Shown piece by piece: positions 1-5,665 of a stretch of DNA of 34,726 nucleotides (the first letter of the stretch is position 1; the number at the start of each line of letters is the position of its first letter). The DNA lies in contig CANSYW010000018.1 of the NCBI GenBank assembly GCA_947651395.1, forward strand, positions 1 through 34,726, given 5' to 3'. The stretch is from an uncultured Pseudoflavonifractor sp. GTDB lineage: Bacteria; Bacillota; Clostridia; Oscillospirales; Oscillospiraceae. The notes below the pieces were generated by a model that ran no database searches, was not told the origin of the DNA, and saw nothing but the letters and a program-made list of their open reading frames with translations. The position numbers and the translations under genes were made by a program.

Positions 1-55
1 TCCGAACTGGGACATCTCTATGACGCCCTGCGCAGAGACCAGGCACAGGGGGGAA
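1..55 (+). repeat. 55-bp direct repeat, left copy (toxin backbone junction)
   Basis: These 55 bases are identical to 33539-33593, in the same strand and reading frame. Base 56 is the first mismatch. They encode the end of the second helical repeat of the toxin backbone. The match stops where the two toxin tips begin. Confidence 0.97.
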
Positions 56-801
56 AACAAGGGGCTGATTTGGGACAAGCAGGGGTAAAACTGGAAGGTG
101 GCACACCTGAGGTTAAAGAAGGAGAACTGATCGATGGGGCTCGCCGTACAGCGAAAGGCTTGGTGAATAAGAAAAAAGTCATTGGGTTTGACCGCCTTCC
201 CACAGGCTATCAAAAGAGTTTTAAGGATGGCCTGATGAAAGCAACACCGGAGGTTCAAGCTGTCCTCGGAAAAATGTACGCAGGTGCAGACTATGCGCTT
301 CTTAATGAGCACAGGTCTTATTATTCAGACGGAAAGGCAAAAGATGTTGTTCATCTGGGAAAGAATGCCACTCCATATACAATTGCCCACGAACTGTTCC
401 ATAAACTTGATAGAGGCTTTAAAATTAGCAGTACATTGCAAGCTGGATTAACACAAGATTCTGTAGCATTAAATGTGGTAAGCGGAGGGGATATTAAGGA
501 GTATCTCATTAAGACATATCCAAATGTTTTTACAAAAGAGCAATTGACCGGAGAAATGATCTTTCTTGAAAAATATCGTGGGATTTCTGACATTTTGGAT
601 GGAATGTCTGATGGGAAAGTAGATTATGGATATGGACATTCAGAAGATTATTGGAAGGATCCAAGAATGATGGAGGCTGAAGCTTGGGCGCAATTCGGAG
701 GTATTCACTTTGAAAACGATCCAGAAGTTATGAAACTTTTTGAATTGCTGTTTCCTAATTTTTCAAGAAATGCTATAATAGCCCTGAAAGGACTGATGTG
801 A
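1..801 (+). CDS. Polymorphic toxin, C-terminal part, HExxH metallopeptidase tip (5' end outside window)
   Basis: The reading frame is open from base 1, so this is the last 266 residues of a longer protein. The first 18 codons are identical to the end of a helical repeat in the large toxin gene at 30902-34123, and the sequence then diverges into a different domain. The divergent part carries HELFH at visible residues 130-134, the zinc-binding and catalytic motif of gluzincin-type metallopeptidases. A possible third ligand is E225 or E227 in a MEAEAW stretch. The tip is visibly AT-richer than the shared backbone, as expected for an exchangeable toxin cassette. A TTG at 70 could start translation, but the upstream frame match shows it is internal. 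A small gene follows after one base, as a toxin-immunity pair would. Peptidase activity is inferred from the motif only; the target is unknown. Confidence 0.75.
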   Translation, partial: SELGHLYDALRRDQAQGGKQGADLGQAGVKLEGGTPEVKEGELIDGARRTAKGLVNKKKVIGFDRLPTGYQKSFKDGLMKATPEVQAVLGKMYAGADYALLNEHRSYYSDGKAKDVVHLGKNATPYTIAHELFHKLDRGFKISSTLQAGLTQDSVALNVVSGGDIKEYLIKTYPNVFTKEQLTGEMIFLEKYRGISDILDGMSDGKVDYGYGHSEDYWKDPRMMEAEAWAQFGGIHFENDPEVMKLFELLFPNFSRNAIIALKGLM

Positions 802-802
802 T

Positions 803-994
803 ATGTGGAATGGAAAAATCACAGATGAGTTGAAGATGTTGGCATGCCAATATGCGGAAAAGCATTATGGAGTTAGTCCAGCCAGCTATGATGAACTAAA
901 CTATGATGCCATGAGCTATGAGGACTTTGTCGGCTACATCAAAGAATGCCTTGCCACCGGCAAGGAAATGCCTGAGGTAGTGCCAATTTGGTGA
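803..994 (+). CDS. Small acidic protein, candidate immunity protein to the metallopeptidase toxin
   Basis: The 63-residue product is soluble-looking, with no signal peptide or membrane segment, and rich in Asp, Glu and Tyr. I do not recognise a family. The ATG lies one base after the toxin stop codon, so the two are probably translationally coupled. A rho-independent terminator follows 15 bases after the stop, which makes this the last gene of the toxin unit. The other toxin locus has the same plan: a 64-residue gene two bases after the toxin stop. The immunity role is inferred from position and size alone. Confidence 0.6.
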   Translation: MWNGKITDELKMLACQYAEKHYGVSPASYDELNYDAMSYEDFVGYIKECLATGKEMPEVVPIW

Positions 995-1008
995 ATGTGT
1001 AAGTTTGA

Positions 1009-1045
1009 GCCCACCGCCGGAGATGACCGGCGGTGGGCTTTTTTG
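1009..1045 (+). terminator. Rho-independent terminator of the toxin/immunity unit
   Basis: A perfect 12-bp GC-rich stem (1009-1020 with 1027-1038) with a 6-base loop is followed by six T residues. Confidence 0.9.
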
Positions 1046-1075
1046 TATTCTTGCTGCTTCGCCACAGTGGAGGCA

Positions 1076-1210
1076 GGGGGACGGTTCTTTTGCCTTTGAG
1101 CCAACTCCAACAAGAACGTTGTTCTATCCGTCAGTTGGCCAGGTTGACCGGTTTGACGAAGGGAACAGCTGAAAAATTGCTGAAGCAGAAAGACAAAAGA
1201 ACCGTCCCCT
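1076..1210. mobile_element. Internally deleted RAYT/REP-type mini-element with 21-bp inverted repeats
   Basis: Bases 1077-1097 and 1189-1209 form a 21-bp inverted repeat with one mismatch, built on the GGGGACGGTTCTTTTG motif. The interior read on the plus strand encodes a helix-turn-helix-like stretch (SIRQLARLTGLTKGTAEKLL) resembling the C-terminus of REP-associated tyrosine transposases of the IS200 type. The catalytic N-terminal part (HUH and Tyr) is absent, so this is a non-autonomous relic. It ends just before the truncated mntA reading frame and probably caused that truncation. The family assignment rests on recalled resemblance and has not been searched. Confidence 0.6.
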
Positions 1211-1250
1211 TGTCTCCCCTTGTCTCCCCTTGTCTCCACCCTTGTCTCCC
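1208..1250. repeat. Short tandem repeat, about four copies of CTTGTCTCCC
   Basis: A 10-bp unit is repeated directly, with the last copy displaced by two or three bases. It sits between the RAYT relic and the mntA remnant. The same motif recurs at 1857-1866 beside the palindromic repeat element, suggesting one repeat family. Confidence 0.75.
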
Positions 1251-1262
1251 AGCGGCTTGACG

Positions 1263-1406
1263 GGTTTGCGCTTTATTGGCTTTCTGGATGAGGTCCAGAA
1301 AGCCTTGGGCAAGGCTGTCGATCTCTTTGATGTGCGTCATATTGAGCCCGGATCCCTCATCGACCAAGAGATCCGGACCACTGGGGTAACTGTCTATGAG
1401 AAATGA
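1263..1406 (+). pseudogene. mntA: Truncated MntA-type nucleotidyltransferase antitoxin (3' half only)
   Basis: In the frame ending at TGA 1404-1406 the translation runs GLRFIGFLDEV then KAVDLFDVRHIEPGSL and ends in VYEK. This is the C-terminal half of minimal nucleotidyltransferase antitoxins. In that family the N-terminal half carries the GSx10DxD active site that AMPylates the partner HepT; that half is missing here. The frame runs upstream into the CTTGTCTCCC repeats and the RAYT relic without a recognisable start. The remnant overlaps the hepT start by 11 bases, which is the normal arrangement of an intact mntA-hepT pair. Confidence 0.8.
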
Positions 1407-1716
1407 CGTCATTGTCAGTAAACTCATCGGTTACGCGGATAAAGTTATGAGGTATTGTGAGGGTATCAGCTATGATGAGTTTTGTAATGACTCCAAGCTG
1501 GTGGAAGCCTGTGTGTTTAACCTCAGTCAAATGGGGGAACTGGCGAACCGGGTCGATGATGTGTTTGCGGATGCCAACCCTTCGATCCCTTGGCGGCTGA
1601 TATACGGCTTACGCAATCGGATCGTCCATGACTACGAAGGCGTAAACCTTCGGCTCATTAGGGAGATCATCCACGATGATCTCCCAGGACTTCGAGGTGA
1701 GCTGGCGAAAATATAG
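1396..1716 (+). CDS. hepT: HepT-type HEPN ribonuclease toxin (DUF86)
   Basis: The 106-residue helical protein has the family's usual length. It carries the HEPN active-site motif Rx4HxY as RNRIVHDY near residues 72-79, the RNase motif of HepT toxins. In known MntA-HepT pairs the antitoxin silences HepT by adding AMP to the Tyr of this motif; both His and Tyr are present here. The start ATG overlaps the end of the mntA remnant. Because that antitoxin has lost its catalytic half, the toxin would be unguarded unless another MntA acts in trans, the gene is not expressed, or it carries an inactivating change I cannot see. A terminator follows at 1725. Confidence 0.88.
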   Translation: MRNDVIVSKLIGYADKVMRYCEGISYDEFCNDSKLVEACVFNLSQMGELANRVDDVFADANPSIPWRLIYGLRNRIVHDYEGVNLRLIREIIHDDLPGLRGELAKI

Positions 1717-1724
1717 ATGAACAT

Positions 1725-1757
1725 GAGAGGGCCTTCGGCTGACCGTAGGCCCTCTTT
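1725..1757 (+). terminator. Rho-independent terminator after hepT
   Basis: An 8-bp stem (GAGGGCCT 1727-1734 with AGGCCCTC 1747-1754) closes a 13-base loop and is followed by a short T run. Confidence 0.75.
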
Positions 1758-1764
1758 CTATCTT

Positions 1765-1858
1765 GGAAGACAAAGGGAGGGGGCGCAGCATGCTGCGCCC
1801 CCTCCCTCATTATGTCCTTGCTTTTATAACTCCGGGCAGACCCAAAAAATCGTTCCCT
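1765..1858 (-). repeat. Palindromic repeat element, copy 1
   Basis: This stretch contains a perfect 32-bp palindrome at 1775-1806. Read on the minus strand, its flank (AACGATTTTTT, then TCTGCCC and AGTTATAAAAGCAAGGACATAATGA) matches 34330-34380 with about three differences over 51 bases. The hairpin arms of the two copies differ at two positions, and both differences are compensated in the opposite arm. The element codes for nothing recognisable. Confidence 0.9.
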
Positions 1859-2054
1859 TGTCTCCCTTTGCCTCTCATATATCGGCATTTCTGATATTGT
1901 TCGCCGTCCATTTCAAACTATACCCCATAACACATCTTGGGTTACAATCATCAGGATCGATCAGTTGTTTACAGACTAATGTCCTTCTTCATCCTTTCCG
2001 GCAGACCATTCGATCCTTGCACAAAAAAGAGATTGGGAATCGTGTGGTGACAAT
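1859..2054. other. Non-coding stretch between the repeat element and the Spo0A-C gene
   Basis: I see no credible gene here. A CTTGTCTCCC motif lies at its left end. The rest is moderately AT-rich with stop codons in most frames, and no convincing terminator for the leftward Spo0A-C gene is visible. Confidence 0.6.
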
Positions 2055-2414
2055 TCAGCCGCTGGGGCGATCCGCGAGATAGGAATACAGAATAGAGAGA
2101 AAAACTGCATTGGACGGCCTTTTGGTCAAAGGGACGCCGGAAAGTTCGGAGAGTTTTTGCGGCGCGGCCTTCCAAATTCGGGCGACGGACAGACGAATAC
2201 TCTTTTCCACCGCAAAGGCGGAAGTGTGGCAATATCTGCCCACAGCCGGGTAAATCCATTTTGTGACCAGACAAAGAGCCTGCGGTTTACGGAGGGCAAG
2301 CTCCAGGGCGGCTGCGGTGTGGTAAAATCCTGTATAATTGGAGGTAAGGCCAAGCTGTGTAAGCAGTGCGTGTATATGCGGCGCGGGAAGGCGCTCTGGA
2401 GGGAGAGGGTTCAT
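2055..2414 (-). CDS. Stand-alone Spo0A C-terminal DNA-binding domain protein
   Basis: The 119-residue product matches the layout of the Spo0A effector domain: an N-terminal helix (HIHALLTQLGLT), a G-F/Y-x-x-L/T region, then a helix around LVTKWIYPAVGRYCHTSAFA and an arginine-bearing recognition helix VEKSIRLSVARIW. The end (TKRPSNAVFLSILYSYL) resembles the KPTNSEFIA ending of Spo0A. The phosphoacceptor receiver domain is missing. The ATG at 2414 is preceded at 8 bases by GGAGGTG; upstream codons in frame lack such a site. It could be a DNA-binding modulator competing at 0A boxes or a regulator of its own. DNA binding is known for the family; the role here is inference. Confidence 0.8.
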   Translation of the reverse strand: MNPLPPERLPAPHIHALLTQLGLTSNYTGFYHTAAALELALRKPQALCLVTKWIYPAVGRYCHTSAFAVEKSIRLSVARIWKAAPQKLSELSGVPLTKRPSNAVFLSILYSYLADRPSG

Positions 2415-2426
2415 TTCTGAAGCACC

Positions 2427-2460
2427 TCCAATGTTATGGACAGGTAGCTTCGATAGACAA
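2427..2460 (-). promoter_or_regulatory. Putative promoter of the Spo0A-C gene
   Basis: On the minus strand TTGTCT and TAACAT are separated by 18 bases, upstream of the GGAGGTG ribosome site. The -35 hexamer lies inside one arm of the inverted repeat described at 2445-2606. Both hexamers are only moderate matches. Confidence 0.4.
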
Positions 2461-2606
2461 GGGCAAACAGGCCCCAGAGAGCCCCCCAAGGGCGTGCAGG
2501 CTTCGTTTTCATCCTTGCCGGGCGAGAAGGCGAGGAGATCTAACGCAGTCTATGATGGATGGCCCCCGCCCCGCAAAACCGTGTTTGTCGTTGCCTATCG
2601 AAGCTA
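2445..2606. repeat. Spaced inverted repeat upstream of the Spo0A-C gene
   Basis: Arms 2445-2460 and 2591-2606 (TAGCTTCGATAGACAA and its inverse) match at 15 of 16 positions and are 130 bp apart. They could be paired operator sites or the ends of a small mobile element. The interior holds no gene I can support. Confidence 0.7.
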
Positions 2607-2765
2607 TAGCTTAAGGATAAAGGAATTTTGTAGAATTGTGCGGTCGAGCTCTTGGTTTTGGGTACGAGGTTTCGTACGGGAACTGAAGTAAGAGGGAATA
2701 AATGACATGGAAGGAGGCATTGAGAGGCGCCCTATACGGCGGCACAACGGTGTCAAGCTCAAAAT
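2607..2765. other. Non-coding stretch
   Basis: No supported gene. A 52-codon frame from ATG 2704 has a weak ribosome site but runs through the terminator at 2766 and into the antisense of the next gene, so it is probably not real. Confidence 0.5.
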
Positions 2766-2802
2766 GCAAAAATCCGCCCCAGTCTCTGAGGCGGATTTTA
2801 TA
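2766..2802 (-). terminator. Terminator of the coiled-coil gene
   Basis: A 10-bp stem AAAATCCGCC (2769-2778) with GGCGGATTTT (2790-2799) is followed on the minus strand by a T-rich tail. The plus-strand tail is also T-rich, so it may act both ways. Confidence 0.8.
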
Positions 2803-2826
2803 TAAAGTGGTCTTTTTCGTTACCTG

Positions 2827-3306
2827 TTATATGGCATCCTTGAGTCTGTCGATATCCTGACGATTGGCGCGAACAACGGCCTTGACGGCCGGAAGCTCCT
2901 CCTCTAAAGTGCGGACGCGGGGCTCCAAGGCGCTCATAGCGTCCAGTTTTTCCAGAATGAGTTGGACATTTTCCGAAAGAATGTTGAACTTCGGCTCAAA
3001 GTACTGTTCCATAAGGACGGCGGCGCCCCGCATGGTGTCCTGAGAGGCGGTGTCGATCTTGGCGGACATGCGTTGCTCGACGCCTTCGATCTTGGCGGAC
3101 ATGCGCTGCTCAACGTCTTCGATCTTGGCGGACATGCGTTGCTCGACGCCTTCTATCTTGGCGGACATGCGTTGCTCGACGTCTTCGATCTTGGCGGACA
3201 TGCGCTGCTCAACGTCTTCAATCTTGGCGGACATGCGCTCTTCGGAGGCGGTGACAGAAGTGTCGATCATGGTCTGGATAGCTTGCAGGTCGTCCTTATC
3301 TAACAT
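2827..3306 (-). CDS. Coiled-coil protein built from 11-residue repeats
   Basis: The 159-residue product starts with a short helix (residues 1-24), continues with five copies of the 11-residue unit MSAKIEDVEQR (position 7 alternates D or G) and a sixth partial copy (residues 25-85), then a helical C-terminus. An 11-residue period is typical of a straight, right-handed (hendecad) coiled coil. There is no signal peptide or membrane segment, so it is probably cytosolic. Similar small repeat proteins are common in Clostridia without known function. It has its own promoter and terminator, so it is a single-gene unit. Copy number may vary between strains because the DNA repeats are nearly identical. 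Confidence 0.8.
   Translation of the reverse strand: MLDKDDLQAIQTMIDTSVTASEERMSAKIEDVEQRMSAKIEDVEQRMSAKIEGVEQRMSAKIEDVEQRMSAKIEGVEQRMSAKIDTASQDTMRGAAVLMEQYFEPKFNILSENVQLILEKLDAMSALEPRVRTLEEELPAVKAVVRANRQDIDRLKDAI
3052..3234 (-). repeat. 33-bp in-frame tandem repeat, 5.5 copies
   Basis: Five full 33-bp units and one partial unit encode the 11-residue coiled-coil repeats. Units differ at only a few bases (GAC/GGC codon, synonymous changes), which suggests recent expansion by slippage or unequal recombination. Confidence 0.95.
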
Positions 3307-3371
3307 CAGGGAAAGCCCCCTTCCATTTCTCTGTGTGCGGGAGTGGCCGATACAGTGCCTACTGTAATATT

Positions 3372-3400
3372 AGTATAGCACAGACACAGATAGATGGCAA
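3372..3400 (-). promoter_or_regulatory. Sigma-A promoter of the coiled-coil gene
   Basis: On the minus strand TTGCCA and TATACT are separated by 17 bases, and TGTGC precedes the -10. Confidence 0.75.
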
Positions 3401-3416
3401 GGTGAAAAGGAGACGC

Positions 3417-4337
3417 TCAGAGCTTGCTCAGCTCCACCGCGGTCTTGGCGGCCAGCCGGGCGTTGTTGAACACCAGCTGAATGTTGGAGTCCAGGCTGTC
3501 TCCGCCGGTGATGTCCTTGATCCTGGCCAGCAGGAAGGGAGTGGTCTCCTTGCCGTGGATACCCTGGGCCTTGGCGGCTTCCACAGCGTCGTCGATGGCC
3601 TTGTTGATGACCGCGGGATCCATGGAATACTCCTGGGGGATGGGGTTGGTCACCAGCATGCCGCCGCCCAGGCCCAGCTCCTGCTGGACGTGGAAGGCCT
3701 TGGCCAGCTCGTCGGGCGCGTCGATCCGGTAGTCCACGCCGAAGCCGCTGCTGCGGGTGTAGAAGGCGGGCAGCTCCTCGGTGCCGTAGCCGATGACGGG
3801 TACGCCGTGAGTCTCCAGATACTCCAGGGTGAGGCCCAGATCCAGGATGGACTTGGCTCCGGCGCACACCACCATCACGGGGGTATGGGCCAGCTCCTCC
3901 AGGTCGGCGGAGATGTCCATGGTGATCTCGGCGCCGCGGTGGACGCCGCCGATGCCGCCGGTGGCAAAAATCCTGATGCCGGCCATGTGGGCAATGATCA
4001 TGGTGGTGGTGACGGTGGTAGCGCCGTCGGCGCCACGGGCGACCAGCACGGCCAGATCCCGGCGGCTGGCCTTGTTGACCTTCACGCCTTCCTTGCCCAG
4101 GTACTCGATCTCTTCGTGGCTCAGGCCCGCCTTCAGCCGCCCGCCGATGATGGCGATGGTGGCGGGAACGGCGCCGTTCTGGCGGATGATCTCCTCCACC
4201 TTCAGGGCGGTCTCCACATTCTGGGGATAGGGCATACCGTGGGAGATAATGGTGGACTCCAGGGCCACCACGGGCTTGCCGGCCTTGACGGCCTCGGCCA
4301 CCTCAGGGGATACGTCCAGATACTTGTTGAGATTCAT
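3417..4337 (-). CDS. psuG: Pseudouridine-5'-phosphate glycosidase
   Basis: The 306-residue protein reversibly splits the C-C glycosidic bond of pseudouridine 5'-phosphate into uracil and ribose 5-phosphate. It has the family signatures throughout: VALESTIISHGMPYPQN near residue 25, an IGGRLKAGLS segment, NKASRRDLA with the catalytic lysine region, the FATGGIGGVHRGAE segment near residue 130, and a C-terminal NPIPQE motif. Length is normal. An in-frame ATG 15 bases upstream exists, but GGAGGT lies 7 bases before ATG 4337, which fixes that start. The gene follows psuK by 49 bases with no terminator between, giving a two-gene operon that completes pseudouridine salvage in the cytosol. Confidence 0.95.
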   Translation of the reverse strand: MNLNKYLDVSPEVAEAVKAGKPVVALESTIISHGMPYPQNVETALKVEEIIRQNGAVPATIAIIGGRLKAGLSHEEIEYLGKEGVKVNKASRRDLAVLVARGADGATTVTTTMIIAHMAGIRIFATGGIGGVHRGAEITMDISADLEELAHTPVMVVCAGAKSILDLGLTLEYLETHGVPVIGYGTEELPAFYTRSSGFGVDYRIDAPDELAKAFHVQQELGLGGGMLVTNPIPQEYSMDPAVINKAIDDAVEAAKAQGIHGKETTPFLLARIKDITGGDSLDSNIQLVFNNARLAAKTAVELSKL

Positions 4338-4386
4338 TGCGATTACCTCCATATATGAAAATTTAATTGGATCGTGAGGGGAAGGT

Positions 4387-5469
4387 CTATCTGAGTCCGG
4401 CCCGCTCTCGTACGGTCGCGGGACTCATGGCGGGATTGATGGTCTCGGCGCCCTCAATGGCGATGGCGGCGGCCCCCTGGGCCAGGAGGGCAGTCTGCCG
4501 GAGATCGGTGCCCTCCAGATAGGCCCAGGCCAGGGCGGCCATAAAGGCGTCTCCCGCCCCGGTGGCGTTGACCATGTGGGCCTTCAGGCAGGGCAGGTGG
4601 AGGGCGCCGCTCCGGTCGGCGGCATAGACTCCCTCGGAGCCCAGGGAGATGAACACCCGGTGGAGCCCGGTGTCCAGAAGGGTCTGGGCGGCCCGCCGGA
4701 GACTGTCCTCATCGGTGATGGGGACACCGGAGAGAAGCTCGGCCTCCAGCCGGTTGGGTTTGAGGGTGTGGAGCGCGCCCAATACATCCCTGAGCTTGGC
4801 GGCCTTGGCGGTAGAGACCGGATCGGCGAAGAGGGGGGCCTTCACATTTTCGCACAGCCAGCGGATGGAGTCCTCCGGGATGTTGGCGTCCACCACCACC
4901 AGCTGAGCGTTGTCCAGCAGAGAGCGGCGGCTCCGGAGCCAGACGGGGGTGATATGGTCATAGATATCCATATCGCTCACCGCCAGGGCCATGTCCCCGT
5001 CAGGACCGGAGAGGAAGAGATAGGTGGAGGTGGACTCTCCCGGCACCTGGAGGGCCTGGGAGATGTCCAGCCCCAGCTCCCCGCAGCTGGCGGCGATCTT
5101 CTGGGCATAGAGGTCGTCCCCGAAGGCGGTGAGGAAGCGCACGTCCAGGCCCAGAAGGGCCATGTTGTGGGCGATGTTCCGCCCCACGCCGCCCAGGGAC
5201 ATGCGCACCTTGCCGGGGTTGGAGTCGGCGGAGACCAGAGGGGCGGCGGAGCGGCCCCCGATGTCCATGTTTACCCCGCCGATGACCACGGCATAGCTGG
5301 GGGTGCGCAGCACATAGCCCTTTCCCGCCAGATAGCCCTTCTTGGTCAGGTTGGAGATGTGGACCGCCACCGACGAGCGGGTGATCCCCGCCTTTTCGGA
5401 CAGCTCCTGCTGGGAGATCATGGGGTTCTCCGCGATCCAGTTGAGTATTTCCCGTTCCCGCTGAGTCAT
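4387..5469 (-). CDS. psuK: Pseudouridine kinase with N-terminal DNA-binding domain
   Basis: The 360-residue protein fuses a winged helix-turn-helix (about residues 1-58, ISQQELSEKAGITRSSVAVHIS) to a PfkB-family sugar kinase (about 59-360). The kinase shows the GGVNMDI start, the GGVGRNIAHN motif and the NATGAGDAF anion hole/catalytic motif. It would phosphorylate pseudouridine to the 5'-phosphate that psuG consumes. The HTH suggests the enzyme also regulates transcription, probably of its own operon: a near-palindrome covers the -10 of its promoter. The ATG at 5469 has an AAGGTGAGG ribosome site. The pseudouridine assignment rests on the psuG partnership; alone it would be called a PfkB kinase. 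Confidence 0.92.
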   Translation of the reverse strand: MTQREREILNWIAENPMISQQELSEKAGITRSSVAVHISNLTKKGYLAGKGYVLRTPSYAVVIGGVNMDIGGRSAAPLVSADSNPGKVRMSLGGVGRNIAHNMALLGLDVRFLTAFGDDLYAQKIAASCGELGLDISQALQVPGESTSTYLFLSGPDGDMALAVSDMDIYDHITPVWLRSRRSLLDNAQLVVVDANIPEDSIRWLCENVKAPLFADPVSTAKAAKLRDVLGALHTLKPNRLEAELLSGVPITDEDSLRRAAQTLLDTGLHRVFISLGSEGVYAADRSGALHLPCLKAHMVNATGAGDAFMAALAWAYLEGTDLRQTALLAQGAAAIAIEGAETINPAMSPATVRERAGLR

Positions 5470-5499
5470 GGCCTCACCTTCTAAATGTTTGTTGGCGTT

Positions 5500-5531
5500 A
5501 TAATCATATGCTTATTGCCCGGCCTTGTCAA
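5500..5531 (-). promoter_or_regulatory. psuKG promoter with candidate operator over the -10
   Basis: On the minus strand TTGACA (5526-5531) and TATGAT (5503-5508) are 17 bases apart, close to consensus. The 16-bp stretch 5500-5515 is a near-palindrome, ATAANCATATGNTTAT, with one mismatched pair; it overlaps the -10. A repressor there would block polymerase. Confidence 0.85.
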
Positions 5532-5600
5532 GGGGGAAATCGTGTTTCCATACCAAATATTCTCCAAACGTCATCCCGCCGGTCAAATCACAGAAAAAGC

Positions 5601-5629
5601 TTGTAAACCGGGCAAAAATTTCTTATAAT
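5601..5629 (+). promoter_or_regulatory. asnS promoter
   Basis: TTGTAA and TATAAT are separated by 17 bases. Transcription would begin about 30 bases before the start codon, leaving no room for a T-box leader. Confidence 0.85.
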
Positions 5630-5665
5630 AGGGGTTACTAATGTACAGAGAGGGAAGTGACCCAC

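Noticed and set aside
2704..2862. Small 52-codon ORF on the plus strand
   Set aside because: It spans a terminator hairpin and ends inside the antisense of the coiled-coil gene; no family resemblance.
3052..3234. CRISPR-like regular repeat array
   Set aside because: The 33-bp units are contiguous without spacers and are codons of a coiled-coil protein.
5630..5665. T-box riboswitch before asnS
   Set aside because: The predicted leader is only about 30 bases, far too short for a T-box, and no stem I or T-box sequence is present.
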